This document shows positions 1 to 9,328 of a stretch of DNA of 64,000 nt, one piece after another. The position numbers and the translations under genes were made by a program. The stretch lies in the NCBI GenBank assembly GCA_030840645.1, contig JAVEEC010000008.1, positions 1 through 64,000 of the forward strand, given 5' to 3'. Source of the DNA: Frankiaceae bacterium. Lineage in GTDB: Bacteria > Actinomycetota > Actinomycetes > BP-191. The notes under the pieces were generated by a model. That model did no database searches. It saw only the letters and a list, made by a program, of their open reading frames with translations, and was not told the origin of the DNA. Each line of letters opens with the position of its first letter. The first letter of the stretch is position 1.

Positions 1-1458
1 GGCATCGGCGTCCTCACCTCCATCCTCGGCATCTTCGCGGTGTCGCCGCGCGATTCCGACCGCAACGGCATGAAGGCGATCAACCGCGGCTTCTTCATCT
101 CCGCGTTCGCGTCCGCGGTCCTCGTCGCGGGGGCCGCGTTCTGGTACCTGCCAGGGAAGTTCAGCGAGCTGAAGGGCGCGGGCCTGTCGCACTTCGACGG
201 CAACCCGCGGGTCATCGCGATCACCGCGACGATCATCGGCCTGGTCCTCGCGTCGGTGATCCAGGTGCTGACGGAGTACTTCACGGCGACCGAGCGCAAG
301 CCCGTCCAGGACATCGCGAAGTCCTCGCTCACCGGGCCCGCCACGACGATCCTGTCGGGCATCTCGGTCGGCCTGGAGTCGTCGGTCTACTCGGCGCTGG
401 TGCTCTGCGCGGCGATCTTCGGGTCGTACCTGCTGGGCCAGGGCAACGAGCAGGTCGCGCTGTACTCCATCGCGCTCACCGGCATGGGCATGCTCACGAC
501 CGTCGGCGTCATCGTGTCGATGGATACGTACGGCCCGGTCTCCGACAACGCCCACGGCATCGCCGAGATGTCGGGCGGCCTCGGCGAAGAGGCCGACGAG
601 ATCATGGCCGGCCTCGACGCGGTCGGTAACACCACCAAGGCCATCACCAAGGGCATGGCGATCGCGACCGCCGTGCTCGCGGCGACCTCGCTCTTCGGCT
701 CGTTCCGCGAGGCTGTCATCGGCGCGCTGGCGAAGGCCGGCTCGACGGCCAGCTTCTCGCTCTCGATCGACCAGCCCCAGATCCTCATCGGCCTGGTGAT
801 CGGCGCGGCGGTGACGTTCCTGTTCTCCGCGCTCGCGATCAACGCCGTGTCACGCGCGGCGGGCCGGGTCGTCTACGAGGTGCGCAAGCAGTTCCGCGAG
901 CACCCCGGGATCATGGACTACACGGAGAAGCCGGACTACGCGGCCGTGGTCGACATCTGCACGCGTGACTCGTTGCGCGAACTGATGACGCCGGGCCTGC
1001 TGGCCATCCTCGCGCCGGTCGCGATCGGCTTCGGCCTCGGCTACGGGCCGCTCGGGGCGTACCTCGGCGGCGCCATCGCGGCGGGGCAGCTGATGGCGGT
1101 GTTCCTCTCCAACGCCGGTGGCGCGTGGGACAACGCGAAGAAGTACGTCGAGGAGGGCAACCACGGCGGCAAGGGGTCCGACGCGCACACCGCGACGGTC
1201 ATCGGCGACACCGTCGGCGACCCGTTCAAGGACACGGCAGGACCGGCGCTCAACCCGCTCATCAAGGTGATGAACCTCGTCGCGGTGCTGATCGCGCCGA
1301 CCGTCGTGAAGTTCTCGGTCGGCGCCGAGAAGAACAACGTCGTCCGCATCACTGTCGCGCTCGTCGCGGGCGCGGTGATCGCGGGCTCGGTCGTCTACAG
1401 CAAGCGGCGCGCGGTCGCCTCGGCGACCGACGTCCAGCTCGAGGGCAGCGCCACGTAA
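1..1458 (+). CDS. hppA: K+-insensitive/-stimulated membrane pyrophosphatase (proton-pumping), 3' part; 5' end lies outside the window
   Basis: Frame is open from base 1 (GIGVLTSILGIFAVSPRDSDRNGMKAINRGFF); multiple TM segments; motifs EMSGGLGEEADEIMAGLDAVGNTTKAITKG and GGAWDNAKKYVE...GDTVGDPFKDTAGPALNPLIK typical of H+-PPase. Confidence 0.96.
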   Translation, partial: GIGVLTSILGIFAVSPRDSDRNGMKAINRGFFISAFASAVLVAGAAFWYLPGKFSELKGAGLSHFDGNPRVIAITATIIGLVLASVIQVLTEYFTATERKPVQDIAKSSLTGPATTILSGISVGLESSVYSALVLCAAIFGSYLLGQGNEQVALYSIALTGMGMLTTVGVIVSMDTYGPVSDNAHGIAEMSGGLGEEADEIMAGLDAVGNTTKAITKGMAIATAVLAATSLFGSFREAVIGALAKAGSTASFSLSIDQPQILIGLVIGAAVTFLFSALAINAVSRAAGRVVYEVRKQFREHPGIMDYTEKPDYAAVVDICTRDSLRELMTPGLLAILAPVAIGFGLGYGPLGAYLGGAIAAGQLMAVFLSNAGGAWDNAKKYVEEGNHGGKGSDAHTATVIGDTVGDPFKDTAGPALNPLIKVMNLVAVLIAPTVVKFSVGAEKNNVVRITVALVAGAVIAGSVVYSKRRAVASATDVQLEGSAT

Positions 1459-1470
1459 GCCGTCGCACCA

Positions 1471-1528
1471 ACGACGGAGGGCGTTCGGCACGGTCGCGAC
1501 CGCGACCCGGCTGGGCGCCCTCCGCCGT
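1471..1528 (+). terminator. Stem-loop downstream of hppA, candidate intrinsic terminator
   Basis: ACGACGGAGGGCG ... CGCCCTCCGCCGT near-perfect inverted repeat just after the stop codon; no T-tract. Confidence 0.5.
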
Positions 1529-1624
1529 CTCCGCCTTGCCTGCGCCCGGCCTTCGCACGGTGGGTGACAACCACTATCAGGCGTGGCACACTGCGCGCTC
1601 GACCAAGTCAATTCGGGGGATTCG

Positions 1625-2998
1625 ATGAAAATTTCGCCGTTTGTCCGGATCGTCGCTGCCGTCTTCGGCGCCACCCTGGTCGCGGCACCCGCGACCTCCG
1701 TACCTGCACAAGCAAATGAAGGTTCGGGCTCCATCACGTTCCGGCTCGTCCGTTCGAACGGTGAGTCAGCGTCCAGCGCCGTTGTAGGCGTGATGGTGCC
1801 AGGGGCAGGTCATTCAATGACGAGGATCCGGGCGAATGCGAACGGCTTCGTTCGGCTCCCAATCGCTGAGCTGACGCGCATCGCGCTGCCCTCCGATCTC
1901 GCACAGCGCCACGTGAACTACATCGTTCGTGCCTACGCGTCGGATGCGCCTCCAACGGAGGCGGGGACGTATCCGGTGGACACTGCCTACGTCGGCTTCG
2001 TACTCGATACGGTGACCGGGCTGCCCACCACGACACCCACTCCGGACGGCGCGACGTACACGATGCGCCAGCGCTCGCTGGCATTCGCGGATCCGACTAG
2101 GTCTTGTGCGGTGCTGAGGCAGGGGGCTTCCGACAATTACGCAACGTGCGAACAGCACACGTACTTCGACGCGGACCTGCAGAGCGTCAAGATCCCCTTC
2201 GTCACGAACTACGGCGGGGGCACCGACTGGGCGAGCACTATCACGGTCGAGACCAGCAAAGAAGTCAAGACGGAGTGGATGATCAAGGCCGGCGCCGACG
2301 AGTGGGGCAAGGGCGAGGGAAAGCTGACCACGTCCGAGACCGGTCGCTCGACCGTCTCGACCCCAGAGTCGCCGCGAGTCGGCAACACCCACCTCGGCAG
2401 GTCAATTGACCAGGACCAGGACTGGCAGTTCGTGCGCGAGACCTCGGAAGTCTGTGTCTTTGTCCACTTGTTCTGCACGAATGACGAGATCGTGCGGCCG
2501 TACGAGTGGACTGGTGGGATCATCCCTCATCCGGTTCAAGTGCCTTCGTACCCGTACGACCAGGCTGGGGAGCCGGGGTTCGACAACTTCAACTGCACTC
2601 GGCGTTACGAGATGCCCGTCGTCATCACCCATGGTCACGATGAGGAACTCGGTACGACGCTGATGTTCGGAGCTTCTGGTGGTTTCCGCGACGAGATCAG
2701 CATCGAGGCCGAGTGGAGCGTGAGCACCACCCAGACCTCGGACCTCTCGCACGCGTACTACATCGTCGACGATTCGCAGCCGATGCACTTCCTCTTCGTG
2801 CCGGGCGGTCTCAACGTCGGCTACGTCGATGCGGAGCCTCGTTGCGCGGAGGATGACATCGCTCACGCCTTCAGCGACGCGGACAGTCACGACCTGACGA
2901 ACGTAGGGCTGGGCGAGACGCCGGACCCGAACCCGAAAGCGATCGACGTGTGCAAGCCGGAGGTTCCCGCGCAGATCAGGAACCTGCTCTGCCCATGA
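1625..2998 (+). CDS. Secreted protein of unknown function
   Basis: ORF with N-terminal signal peptide MKISPFVRIVAAVFGATLVAAPATSVPAQA; ATG at 1625 preferred over 1583; less GC-biased codon choice than its neighbours. Confidence 0.7.
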   Translation: MKISPFVRIVAAVFGATLVAAPATSVPAQANEGSGSITFRLVRSNGESASSAVVGVMVPGAGHSMTRIRANANGFVRLPIAELTRIALPSDLAQRHVNYIVRAYASDAPPTEAGTYPVDTAYVGFVLDTVTGLPTTTPTPDGATYTMRQRSLAFADPTRSCAVLRQGASDNYATCEQHTYFDADLQSVKIPFVTNYGGGTDWASTITVETSKEVKTEWMIKAGADEWGKGEGKLTTSETGRSTVSTPESPRVGNTHLGRSIDQDQDWQFVRETSEVCVFVHLFCTNDEIVRPYEWTGGIIPHPVQVPSYPYDQAGEPGFDNFNCTRRYEMPVVITHGHDEELGTTLMFGASGGFRDEISIEAEWSVSTTQTSDLSHAYYIVDDSQPMHFLFVPGGLNVGYVDAEPRCAEDDIAHAFSDADSHDLTNVGLGETPDPNPKAIDVCKPEVPAQIRNLLCP

Positions 2999-3639
2999 CC
3001 CGGCGACGACGGGGCGCGCTCGGCCCGCTCGCAGCCGCGATTGGTTGGGCGCTCGTCGCCCTCTCGGGGTGCCAGCGCCCGGTGCCGGTCCGACCGCAGG
3101 CGCTGGAGCCGCGGGGCGCGCCGTACAAGACGGGGATCGTGCTCGCCGGTCCGGACTCAGTGTTTATCTACGGGGTCCGCAAGTTCCGCGTAGTCCGGCC
3201 AGTGACGCTGCGGTCGTTCGCCCCGGCCGTCGTCCCGGACGGGGTCACCGTGCTGGCGGCGCGGGCGTCCTTCCTCAGGTCCGCGAAGCCGCGGCTCACC
3301 CCAGGCGGCTGGCCCGGGGCGTTCTGCACGGATACCTGGCCGATGGCCGGCTTCGGGCCGACGTACGAGATCGACGGGCTGGAGGTCGCTGCCGGCGACT
3401 TCGTCGCGTTCACCGTCTACGTCCGCGCCGCCCGGCCCGGCCGGTACGTGCTCGACGGGTACGACCTCACGTACGAGGACCACGGCGAGGGCACGATCGG
3501 TGAGCAATCCGGCCAGCGCGCGGACATGCGGGTGCTGGCGCCTGGGGAGCGGACCACCTTGGGGCCCTGCAACGGCCGGGTGCGGGATATCTGGATGGTG
3601 CCGCCGCCCTCGCCCCGGCACGCCGCGTCACCGCCCTGA
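2995..3639 (+). CDS. Putative lipoprotein of unknown function
   Basis: ATGA overlap with the preceding gene; signal sequence with lipobox ALSGC. Confidence 0.65.
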   Translation: MTRRRRGALGPLAAAIGWALVALSGCQRPVPVRPQALEPRGAPYKTGIVLAGPDSVFIYGVRKFRVVRPVTLRSFAPAVVPDGVTVLAARASFLRSAKPRLTPGGWPGAFCTDTWPMAGFGPTYEIDGLEVAAGDFVAFTVYVRAARPGRYVLDGYDLTYEDHGEGTIGEQSGQRADMRVLAPGERTTLGPCNGRVRDIWMVPPPSPRHAASPP

Positions 3640-3692
3640 CGGGTCCCGGGCCTGGTGGTCTGACCGGCGGCGGCCCCGGTTACGCTGGCCGG

Positions 3693-4271
3693 GTGAGTTC
3701 CGGACAGCTGTCGTTCTTCTCCGCGGGTGCGCGACCCGCGGGTGTCGACGACCTCGAAGGGGTCCTCTGCGGCCCCGGGCAGGTCGTCCGGCAGGGCGAC
3801 ACGGCGCGGGTCTCGGTGATCGTGCACGCCGACTGGCGGGTCGCCGCGCTGCTCGACGCGCTCACCGCGCTCGGCCTCGACGGCGGCACCGCCGAGGCGC
3901 ACGAGGAGGGCGGCACGACGGTCCGGACGCTGTTCGACCCGCGGCTGGTCCCGCTCGCGACGCGGTGGTCGGGCGGGGGCGCCAAGCGCGCCCCGCTCGA
4001 CCTCGCGCTGGACGGCCCGCGGCTGCGCTGGTGGGCGCTGGCGGCCGGTCGCGACACCCCGGCAGGCTACGTCCTCCACCTCGGCCCGCAGGACGAGTCC
4101 GTCTGGCCGGCGGTCGGCGCCGCGCTGGTCCGCGCGGGCCTCACGGCCGGGCAGATCGGGCCGCGGGCCGACGGCCCGGCGTACCGGATCACCGGCCAGC
4201 GCCGCCTCGCGCGGCTGCGCGAGCTGGTCGGCGAACGGCCGCCGGACGTGCCCGCGGAGGCGTGGCCGTAG
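3693..4271 (+). CDS. Conserved actinobacterial hypothetical protein
   Basis: ORF MSSGQLSFFSAGARPAGVDDLEGVLCGPGQVVRQGDTARVSV..., codirectional with topA. Confidence 0.7.
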   Translation: MSSGQLSFFSAGARPAGVDDLEGVLCGPGQVVRQGDTARVSVIVHADWRVAALLDALTALGLDGGTAEAHEEGGTTVRTLFDPRLVPLATRWSGGGAKRAPLDLALDGPRLRWWALAAGRDTPAGYVLHLGPQDESVWPAVGAALVRAGLTAGQIGPRADGPAYRITGQRRLARLRELVGERPPDVPAEAWP

Positions 4272-4364
4272 GGCGGGGCGAGTTGACGCGGTTGGCGCGG
4301 CGTGACAACACTGCGCCGCGAGCACTCCGCTCGTACCCCATCCCCCAGCAGTCGTTGGAGAAGC

Positions 4365-7091
4365 GTGCCCGCGAAGCGTCCGTTGGTGATCGTCGAGTCG
4401 CCCGCGAAGGCGAAGACGATCGCCGGCTTCCTCGGCAACGACTACGTGGTCGAGTCGTCCATCGGCCACATCCGCGACCTGCCGCGCAACGCCGCCGACG
4501 TGCCCGCCGCGTACAAGGGCACGCCGTGGGCCCGGCTCGGGGTGGACGTCGAGAACGACTTCAAGCCGCTCTACGTCGTCAGCCCGGAGAAGCGTGACCA
4601 GGTCCGCAAGCTCAAGGCGCTGCTGAAGGACGCGAGCGAGCTCTACCTCGCGACGGACGAGGACCGCGAGGGCGAGTCGATCGCCTGGCACCTGCGCGAG
4701 GTGCTGTCGCCGCCGGACGTGATGCCGGTGAAGCGGATGGTGTTCCACGAGATCACCCGGGCCGCGATCGAGCGCGCGGTGGACGACTGCCGCGACATCG
4801 ACCAGCACCTGGTGGACGCGCAGGAGGTCCGCCGCATCCTCGACCGCCTCTACGGCTACGAGGTCTCGCCGGTCCTCTGGAAGAAGGTCATGCCGAAGCT
4901 CTCGGCCGGCCGGGTCCAGAGCGTCGCGTGCCGGATCATCGTGGAGCGCGAGCGCGCGCGGATGCGGTTCAACGCCGCCGGCTACTGGGACCTCGAAGGG
5001 ACCTTCGAGCGCGACGGCCAGGCGTTCACGGCGACGCTGGTCGCGCTCGACGGCAAGCGGCTCGCGACTGGCAAGGACTTCGACGAGAGCGGCGCGCTGA
5101 CGAAGGACGCTGTCCTGCTGGACGAGCCGAACGCCCGCGCCCTCGCGCAGCGGCTCGACGGCCGGACCTACGACGTCCGCTCGACCGAGGAGAAGCCGTT
5201 CCGGCGCTCGCCGTACGCGCCGTTCATGACGAGCACGTTGCAGCAGGAGGCGGGGCGCAAGCTGCGCTTCTCCAGCCAGCGCACGATGCAGGTCGCGCAA
5301 CGCCTGTACGAGAACGGCTACATCACCTACATGCGTACGGACTCCACCAACCTCTCCGAGACCGCGCTGACGGCCGCGCGGCAGCAGGCGCGCGAGCTGT
5401 ACGGCCCCGCGTACGTCCCCGACAAGCCGCGCGTCTACGTGAAGAAGGTGAAGAACGCGCAGGAGGCGCACGAGGCGATCCGGCCCGCGGGCGACGCGTT
5501 CCGCACGCCGGACGACGTGTCGCGCGAGCTCTCGGGCGACGAGCTGCGGCTCTACGACCTCGTGTGGAAGCGCACCGTCGCGTCGCAGATGAGCGACGCG
5601 ACCGGGCAGTCGTTGCAGGTCCGCATCGGCGCGCGCATGGAGAGCACGGACGCGGCGGGGTTGGGGTCCCCGCCTGCGGAGGAGGCCGGGGTTGGGGCCC
5701 CGGCCGGGCTGGTGTACACGGACGCGGAGTTCGCCGCGAGCGGCAAGGTCATCACGTTCCCCGGGTTCATGCGTGCGTACGTCGAGGGCGCGGACGACCC
5801 TGAGGCGGAGCTCGAGGACCGCGAGGTCCGGCTGCCGGCGCTGGCGCAGGGCGAGAACGTCGACTGCGCGGGCGTCGAGCCGAAGGGCCACGCGACGCAG
5901 CCGCCGGCGCGCTACACGGAGGCGTCGCTGGTGAAGGCGCTGGAGGAGCTCGGCGTTGGCCGGCCGTCCACGTACGCATCCATCATCGGCACCATCCAGG
6001 ACCGCGGCTACGTCTGGAAGAAGGGGACGGCGCTGATCCCGTCGTTCACCGCGTTCGCCGTCGTGGGCCTGCTCGAGCAGCACTTCGGCCGGCTGGTCGA
6101 CTACCGCTTCACCGCGTCGATGGAGGACGACCTCGACGGGATCGCGACCGGCGCCGAGGACCCGGTCGCGTGGCTGCGGCAGTTCTACGACGGCGGCGCC
6201 GACGACCCCGGCCTGCACCAGCTCGTCTCCGACCACCTCGGCGACATCGACGCGCGCGAGGTCAACTCCATCCCCATCGGTCGGGGCGCCGACGGCGTCG
6301 AGATCCTGGTCCGCGTCGGCCGGTACGGGCCGTACCTCCAGCGCGGCGAGGACCGGGCGTCGGTACCCGAGGACCTGCCGCCGGACGAGCTGACGGTCGA
6401 GAGGGCGGAGGAGCTGCTGTCGGCGCCGTCGGGCGACCGCGCGCTCGGGGCCACACCCGACGGCCTGCCCGTCGTGGCGAAGGCCGGCCGCTACGGCCCG
6501 TACGTCACGACCGTTCCGCCGGAGGGGTCGAAGGACGCGCCGAGGACCGCCAGCCTGTTCAAGTCGATGGACCTCGACACCGTCGACCTCGACACCGCGC
6601 TGCGGCTGCTGACGCTGCCGCGCGTCCTCGGCAACGACCCCGCCGACGGCGAGGAGATCGTCGCGAACAACGGCCGGTACGGCCCGTACGTCAAGAAGGG
6701 CAGTGACTACCGCAACATCGAGTCCGAGGACGCGCTGTTCACCGTGACGCTGGAGGATGCGCTGGCGATCTTCGCGCAGCCGAAGCAGCGGCGCGGGCAG
6801 CGCGAGGCGGCGCCGCCGTTGAAGGAGCTCGGCAACGACCCCGTCTCCGGCAAGCCGATGGTCGTGAAGGAGGGCCGGTTCGGCGCGTACGTCACCGACG
6901 GCGAGACGAACGCCTCCCTGCGCAAGGACGACGCCATCGAGTCGCTGACCGACGAGCGCGCCGCCGAGCTGCTCGCCGACCGCCGCGCGCGCGGCCCGGC
7001 GCCGAAGAAGCGCACCGCCCGCAAGGCCCCGGCGAAGAAAGCAGCCAAGAAGGCGCCGGCCAAGAAGGCGGCCAAGAAGGCCGCGAACTAG
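4365..7091 (+). CDS. topA: DNA topoisomerase I with basic Lys/Ala-rich C-terminal tail
   Basis: KRPLVIVESPAKAKTIAGFLG N-terminus, TDEDREGESIAWHL toprim motif, YITYMRTDSTNLS active-site region; GTG start at 4365; tail KKRTARKAPAKKAAKKAPAKKAAKKAAN. Confidence 0.97.
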   Translation: MPAKRPLVIVESPAKAKTIAGFLGNDYVVESSIGHIRDLPRNAADVPAAYKGTPWARLGVDVENDFKPLYVVSPEKRDQVRKLKALLKDASELYLATDEDREGESIAWHLREVLSPPDVMPVKRMVFHEITRAAIERAVDDCRDIDQHLVDAQEVRRILDRLYGYEVSPVLWKKVMPKLSAGRVQSVACRIIVERERARMRFNAAGYWDLEGTFERDGQAFTATLVALDGKRLATGKDFDESGALTKDAVLLDEPNARALAQRLDGRTYDVRSTEEKPFRRSPYAPFMTSTLQQEAGRKLRFSSQRTMQVAQRLYENGYITYMRTDSTNLSETALTAARQQARELYGPAYVPDKPRVYVKKVKNAQEAHEAIRPAGDAFRTPDDVSRELSGDELRLYDLVWKRTVASQMSDATGQSLQVRIGARMESTDAAGLGSPPAEEAGVGAPAGLVYTDAEFAASGKVITFPGFMRAYVEGADDPEAELEDREVRLPALAQGENVDCAGVEPKGHATQPPARYTEASLVKALEELGVGRPSTYASIIGTIQDRGYVWKKGTALIPSFTAFAVVGLLEQHFGRLVDYRFTASMEDDLDGIATGAEDPVAWLRQFYDGGADDPGLHQLVSDHLGDIDAREVNSIPIGRGADGVEILVRVGRYGPYLQRGEDRASVPEDLPPDELTVERAEELLSAPSGDRALGATPDGLPVVAKAGRYGPYVTTVPPEGSKDAPRTASLFKSMDLDTVDLDTALRLLTLPRVLGNDPADGEEIVANNGRYGPYVKKGSDYRNIESEDALFTVTLEDALAIFAQPKQRRGQREAAPPLKELGNDPVSGKPMVVKEGRFGAYVTDGETNASLRKDDAIESLTDERAAELLADRRARGPAPKKRTARKAPAKKAAKKAPAKKAAKKAAN

Positions 7092-7122
7092 CCCGTCCCG
7101 CCCCGCCCAGCCGGTCAGGAAC

Positions 7123-7173
7123 CGTTGTGTGCGGGAAATGACCGGCTAGGGCCTGCAGATCCCGCACACAACG
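7123..7173. repeat. 51-bp palindromic repeat, copy R1
   Basis: CGTTGTGTGCGGGAAATGACCGGCTAGGGCCTGCAGATCCCGCACACAACG; 14-bp perfect terminal inverted repeat; second copy at 41648-41698. Confidence 0.85.
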
Positions 7174-7324
7174 CGAAAGGCGGGGCGGGGGGCGCCGTTA
7201 GAGTTGGCGCAACGCCGCGCACGCCACCACTGGAGCCCACATCACTGTCCCGAGCGACCCGGTCAAGCCCGCTCTCACCGAGCTGGCCGCCGCGCAGCTG
7301 CCGGAGCCGGACGAGCTGCGCGGG

Positions 7325-9328
7325 GTGCTGTCGTACCCGAGCTTCCGCCGGCTCTGGCTGGCGCTGTCCCTGTCCAGCCTCGGCGACTGGCTCGGGCTGC
7401 TCGCGACGACGGCGCTCGGCGCGGCGCTCGCGGGCGGGTCGGCGACCGGGCGGAAGGCGACGTTCGCGATCGGCGGGGTCCTCATCTTCCGGCTGATGCC
7501 GGCGGTGCTGTTCGGGCCGTTCGCCGGGGTGTTCGCGGACCGGTTCGACCGGCGCAAGACGATGGTGGCCTGCGACTGCATGCGCTTCGCGCTGTTCGCG
7601 TCGATCCCCCTCGTACGCAGCCTCTGGTACCTGCTCGCGGCGTCGTTCCTCGTCGAGGCGATCAGCCTGTTCTGGATCCCCGCGAAGGAGGCGTCGGTCC
7701 CCAACCTGCTGCCACCGGCGAAGCTCGAGGCCGCGAACCAGGTCAGCCTGATCACGACGTACGGCACCGCGCCGCTGGCCGCCGCGGTCTTCGCCGGGCT
7801 GGCCGTGCTGTCCAAGACGCTCGGCGCGGCGGTGCCGTTCTTCCGCACCAACCCGGTCGACCTGGCGCTGTACTTCGACGCGGCGACGTTCCTCTTCTCC
7901 GCGATGACGGTGTACCGGCTCAAGGACATCCACGGCGCCCGCCGGGCCGCGCCGGTGCCGGCCGAGGGCGATGTGGTCGAGCACCACGGCGTGTTCCGCG
8001 ACATCGTCGAGGGGTGGCGCTTCGTCGGGTCGACGCCGCTGATCCGCGGCCTCGTCGTCGGGATGCTCGGCGCGTTCGCGGCGGGCGGTACGGCGATCGC
8101 GCTGGGGCGGCCGTTCGTCGGCGTGCTGCGCGGCGGCGACGCGGCGTACGGCCTGCTGTTCGGCGCGATCTTCACCGGCCTCGCGCTCGGCATGGCGCTC
8201 GGTCCGCGGCTGCTGAGCGACCTGTCCAGGCACCGGCTGTTCGGGCTCGCGATCGTGGCCGCCGGCACGTCGCTCGCGATCATGGCGCTGCTGCCGAACC
8301 TCGTGCTCGCGCTGATCGCGACGATGTCGGTGGGGGCGTTCGCGGGCATCGCGTGGATCGTCGGCTACACGCTGCTCGGCCTCGAGGTCGAGGACGACAA
8401 GCGTGGCCGGACGTTCGCCACGGTGCAGTCGCTGGTCCGCGTCGACCTGCTCGTCGTGCTCGCCCTCGCGCCGGTCGTCGCGGGCGTGATCGGGAACCAC
8501 CGCATCCCGCTCGCGCGGGTGTACATCCGCGCCGACGGCATCACGCTGACGCTGTTCTGCGCCGGTCTCGTCGCGGTGCTCGTCGGCGTCGTGTCGTACC
8601 GGCAGATGGACGACGGCGAGGTGCCGCTCTGGCGCGAGCTGGTACGCGCGCTGCCGTGGCTGTCGCGGCGGCGGCCGTCGCTGCCGGGCCTGCTGATCGC
8701 GTTCGAGGGCGGCGAGGGCGCGGGGAAGTCGACGCAGGCCGCGCTGCTCGCCGACTGGCTGCGGAGCCGGCGCGCGGACGTGGTGGTGACGTTCGAGCCG
8801 GGCGCGACCAGGGCGGGCACCGCGATCCGCCAGCTCCTCCTCTCGCCCGCGCACAGCGACCTCTCACCCCGGGCCGAGGCGATGCTGTACGCCGCCGACC
8901 GGGCTCACCACGTCGTCAACGTCATCCGCCCCGCTCTCGAACGCGGCGCCATCGTCGTGACCGACCGCTACGTCGACTCCTCCCTCGCCTACCAGGCCGG
9001 TGGTCGCGAGCTGCCGATGGACGAGATCCGCGCGCTGTCGCGGTGGGCGACCGGCGGCATCCGCCCCGACCTCACGCTGCTGCTCGACCTCGACCCCGAG
9101 GTCGGGCTACGGCGTTCCGGCGGCACGCCGGACCGGATCGAGGCCGAGTCGCTGGCGTTCCACGAACGCGTCCGCGCGACGTTCCGCGCGCTCGCCGCGG
9201 CGGGCGGCTCGCGCTACGTCGTCTGCGACGCGACGCTGCCGGCCGAGGAGATCGCGGCCAAGGTCCGCAAGGAGGTCGAGCACCGGCTCGGCCCGCTGCT
9301 CGACGGCCGCGGTGAGGCGGCGGCGTGA
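7325..9328 (+). CDS. tmk: Fusion protein: MFS-type membrane domain + thymidylate kinase
   Basis: N-terminal ~12 TM MFS-like region; C-terminal IAFEGGEGAGKSTQAALLADWL (P-loop), TDRYVDSSLAYQ, LDLDPEVGLRR typical of dTMP kinase. Reading frame is open upstream and the true start may be ~7241 (ATC preceded by GGAG). Confidence 0.9.
   Translation: MLSYPSFRRLWLALSLSSLGDWLGLLATTALGAALAGGSATGRKATFAIGGVLIFRLMPAVLFGPFAGVFADRFDRRKTMVACDCMRFALFASIPLVRSLWYLLAASFLVEAISLFWIPAKEASVPNLLPPAKLEAANQVSLITTYGTAPLAAAVFAGLAVLSKTLGAAVPFFRTNPVDLALYFDAATFLFSAMTVYRLKDIHGARRAAPVPAEGDVVEHHGVFRDIVEGWRFVGSTPLIRGLVVGMLGAFAAGGTAIALGRPFVGVLRGGDAAYGLLFGAIFTGLALGMALGPRLLSDLSRHRLFGLAIVAAGTSLAIMALLPNLVLALIATMSVGAFAGIAWIVGYTLLGLEVEDDKRGRTFATVQSLVRVDLLVVLALAPVVAGVIGNHRIPLARVYIRADGITLTLFCAGLVAVLVGVVSYRQMDDGEVPLWRELVRALPWLSRRRPSLPGLLIAFEGGEGAGKSTQAALLADWLRSRRADVVVTFEPGATRAGTAIRQLLLSPAHSDLSPRAEAMLYAADRAHHVVNVIRPALERGAIVVTDRYVDSSLAYQAGGRELPMDEIRALSRWATGGIRPDLTLLLDLDPEVGLRRSGGTPDRIEAESLAFHERVRATFRALAAAGGSRYVVCDATLPAEEIAAKVRKEVEHRLGPLLDGRGEAAA

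Noticed and set aside
7009-7088. Lys/Ala-rich repeats at the TopA C-terminus as a novel feature
   Set aside because: Basic (AKK)n tails are a known property of actinobacterial topoisomerase I.
7204-9315. 703-aa plus-strand ORF overlapping the MFS-tmk fusion
   Set aside because: Frame-shifted shadow of 7325..9328, which carries the MFS and thymidylate kinase motifs.
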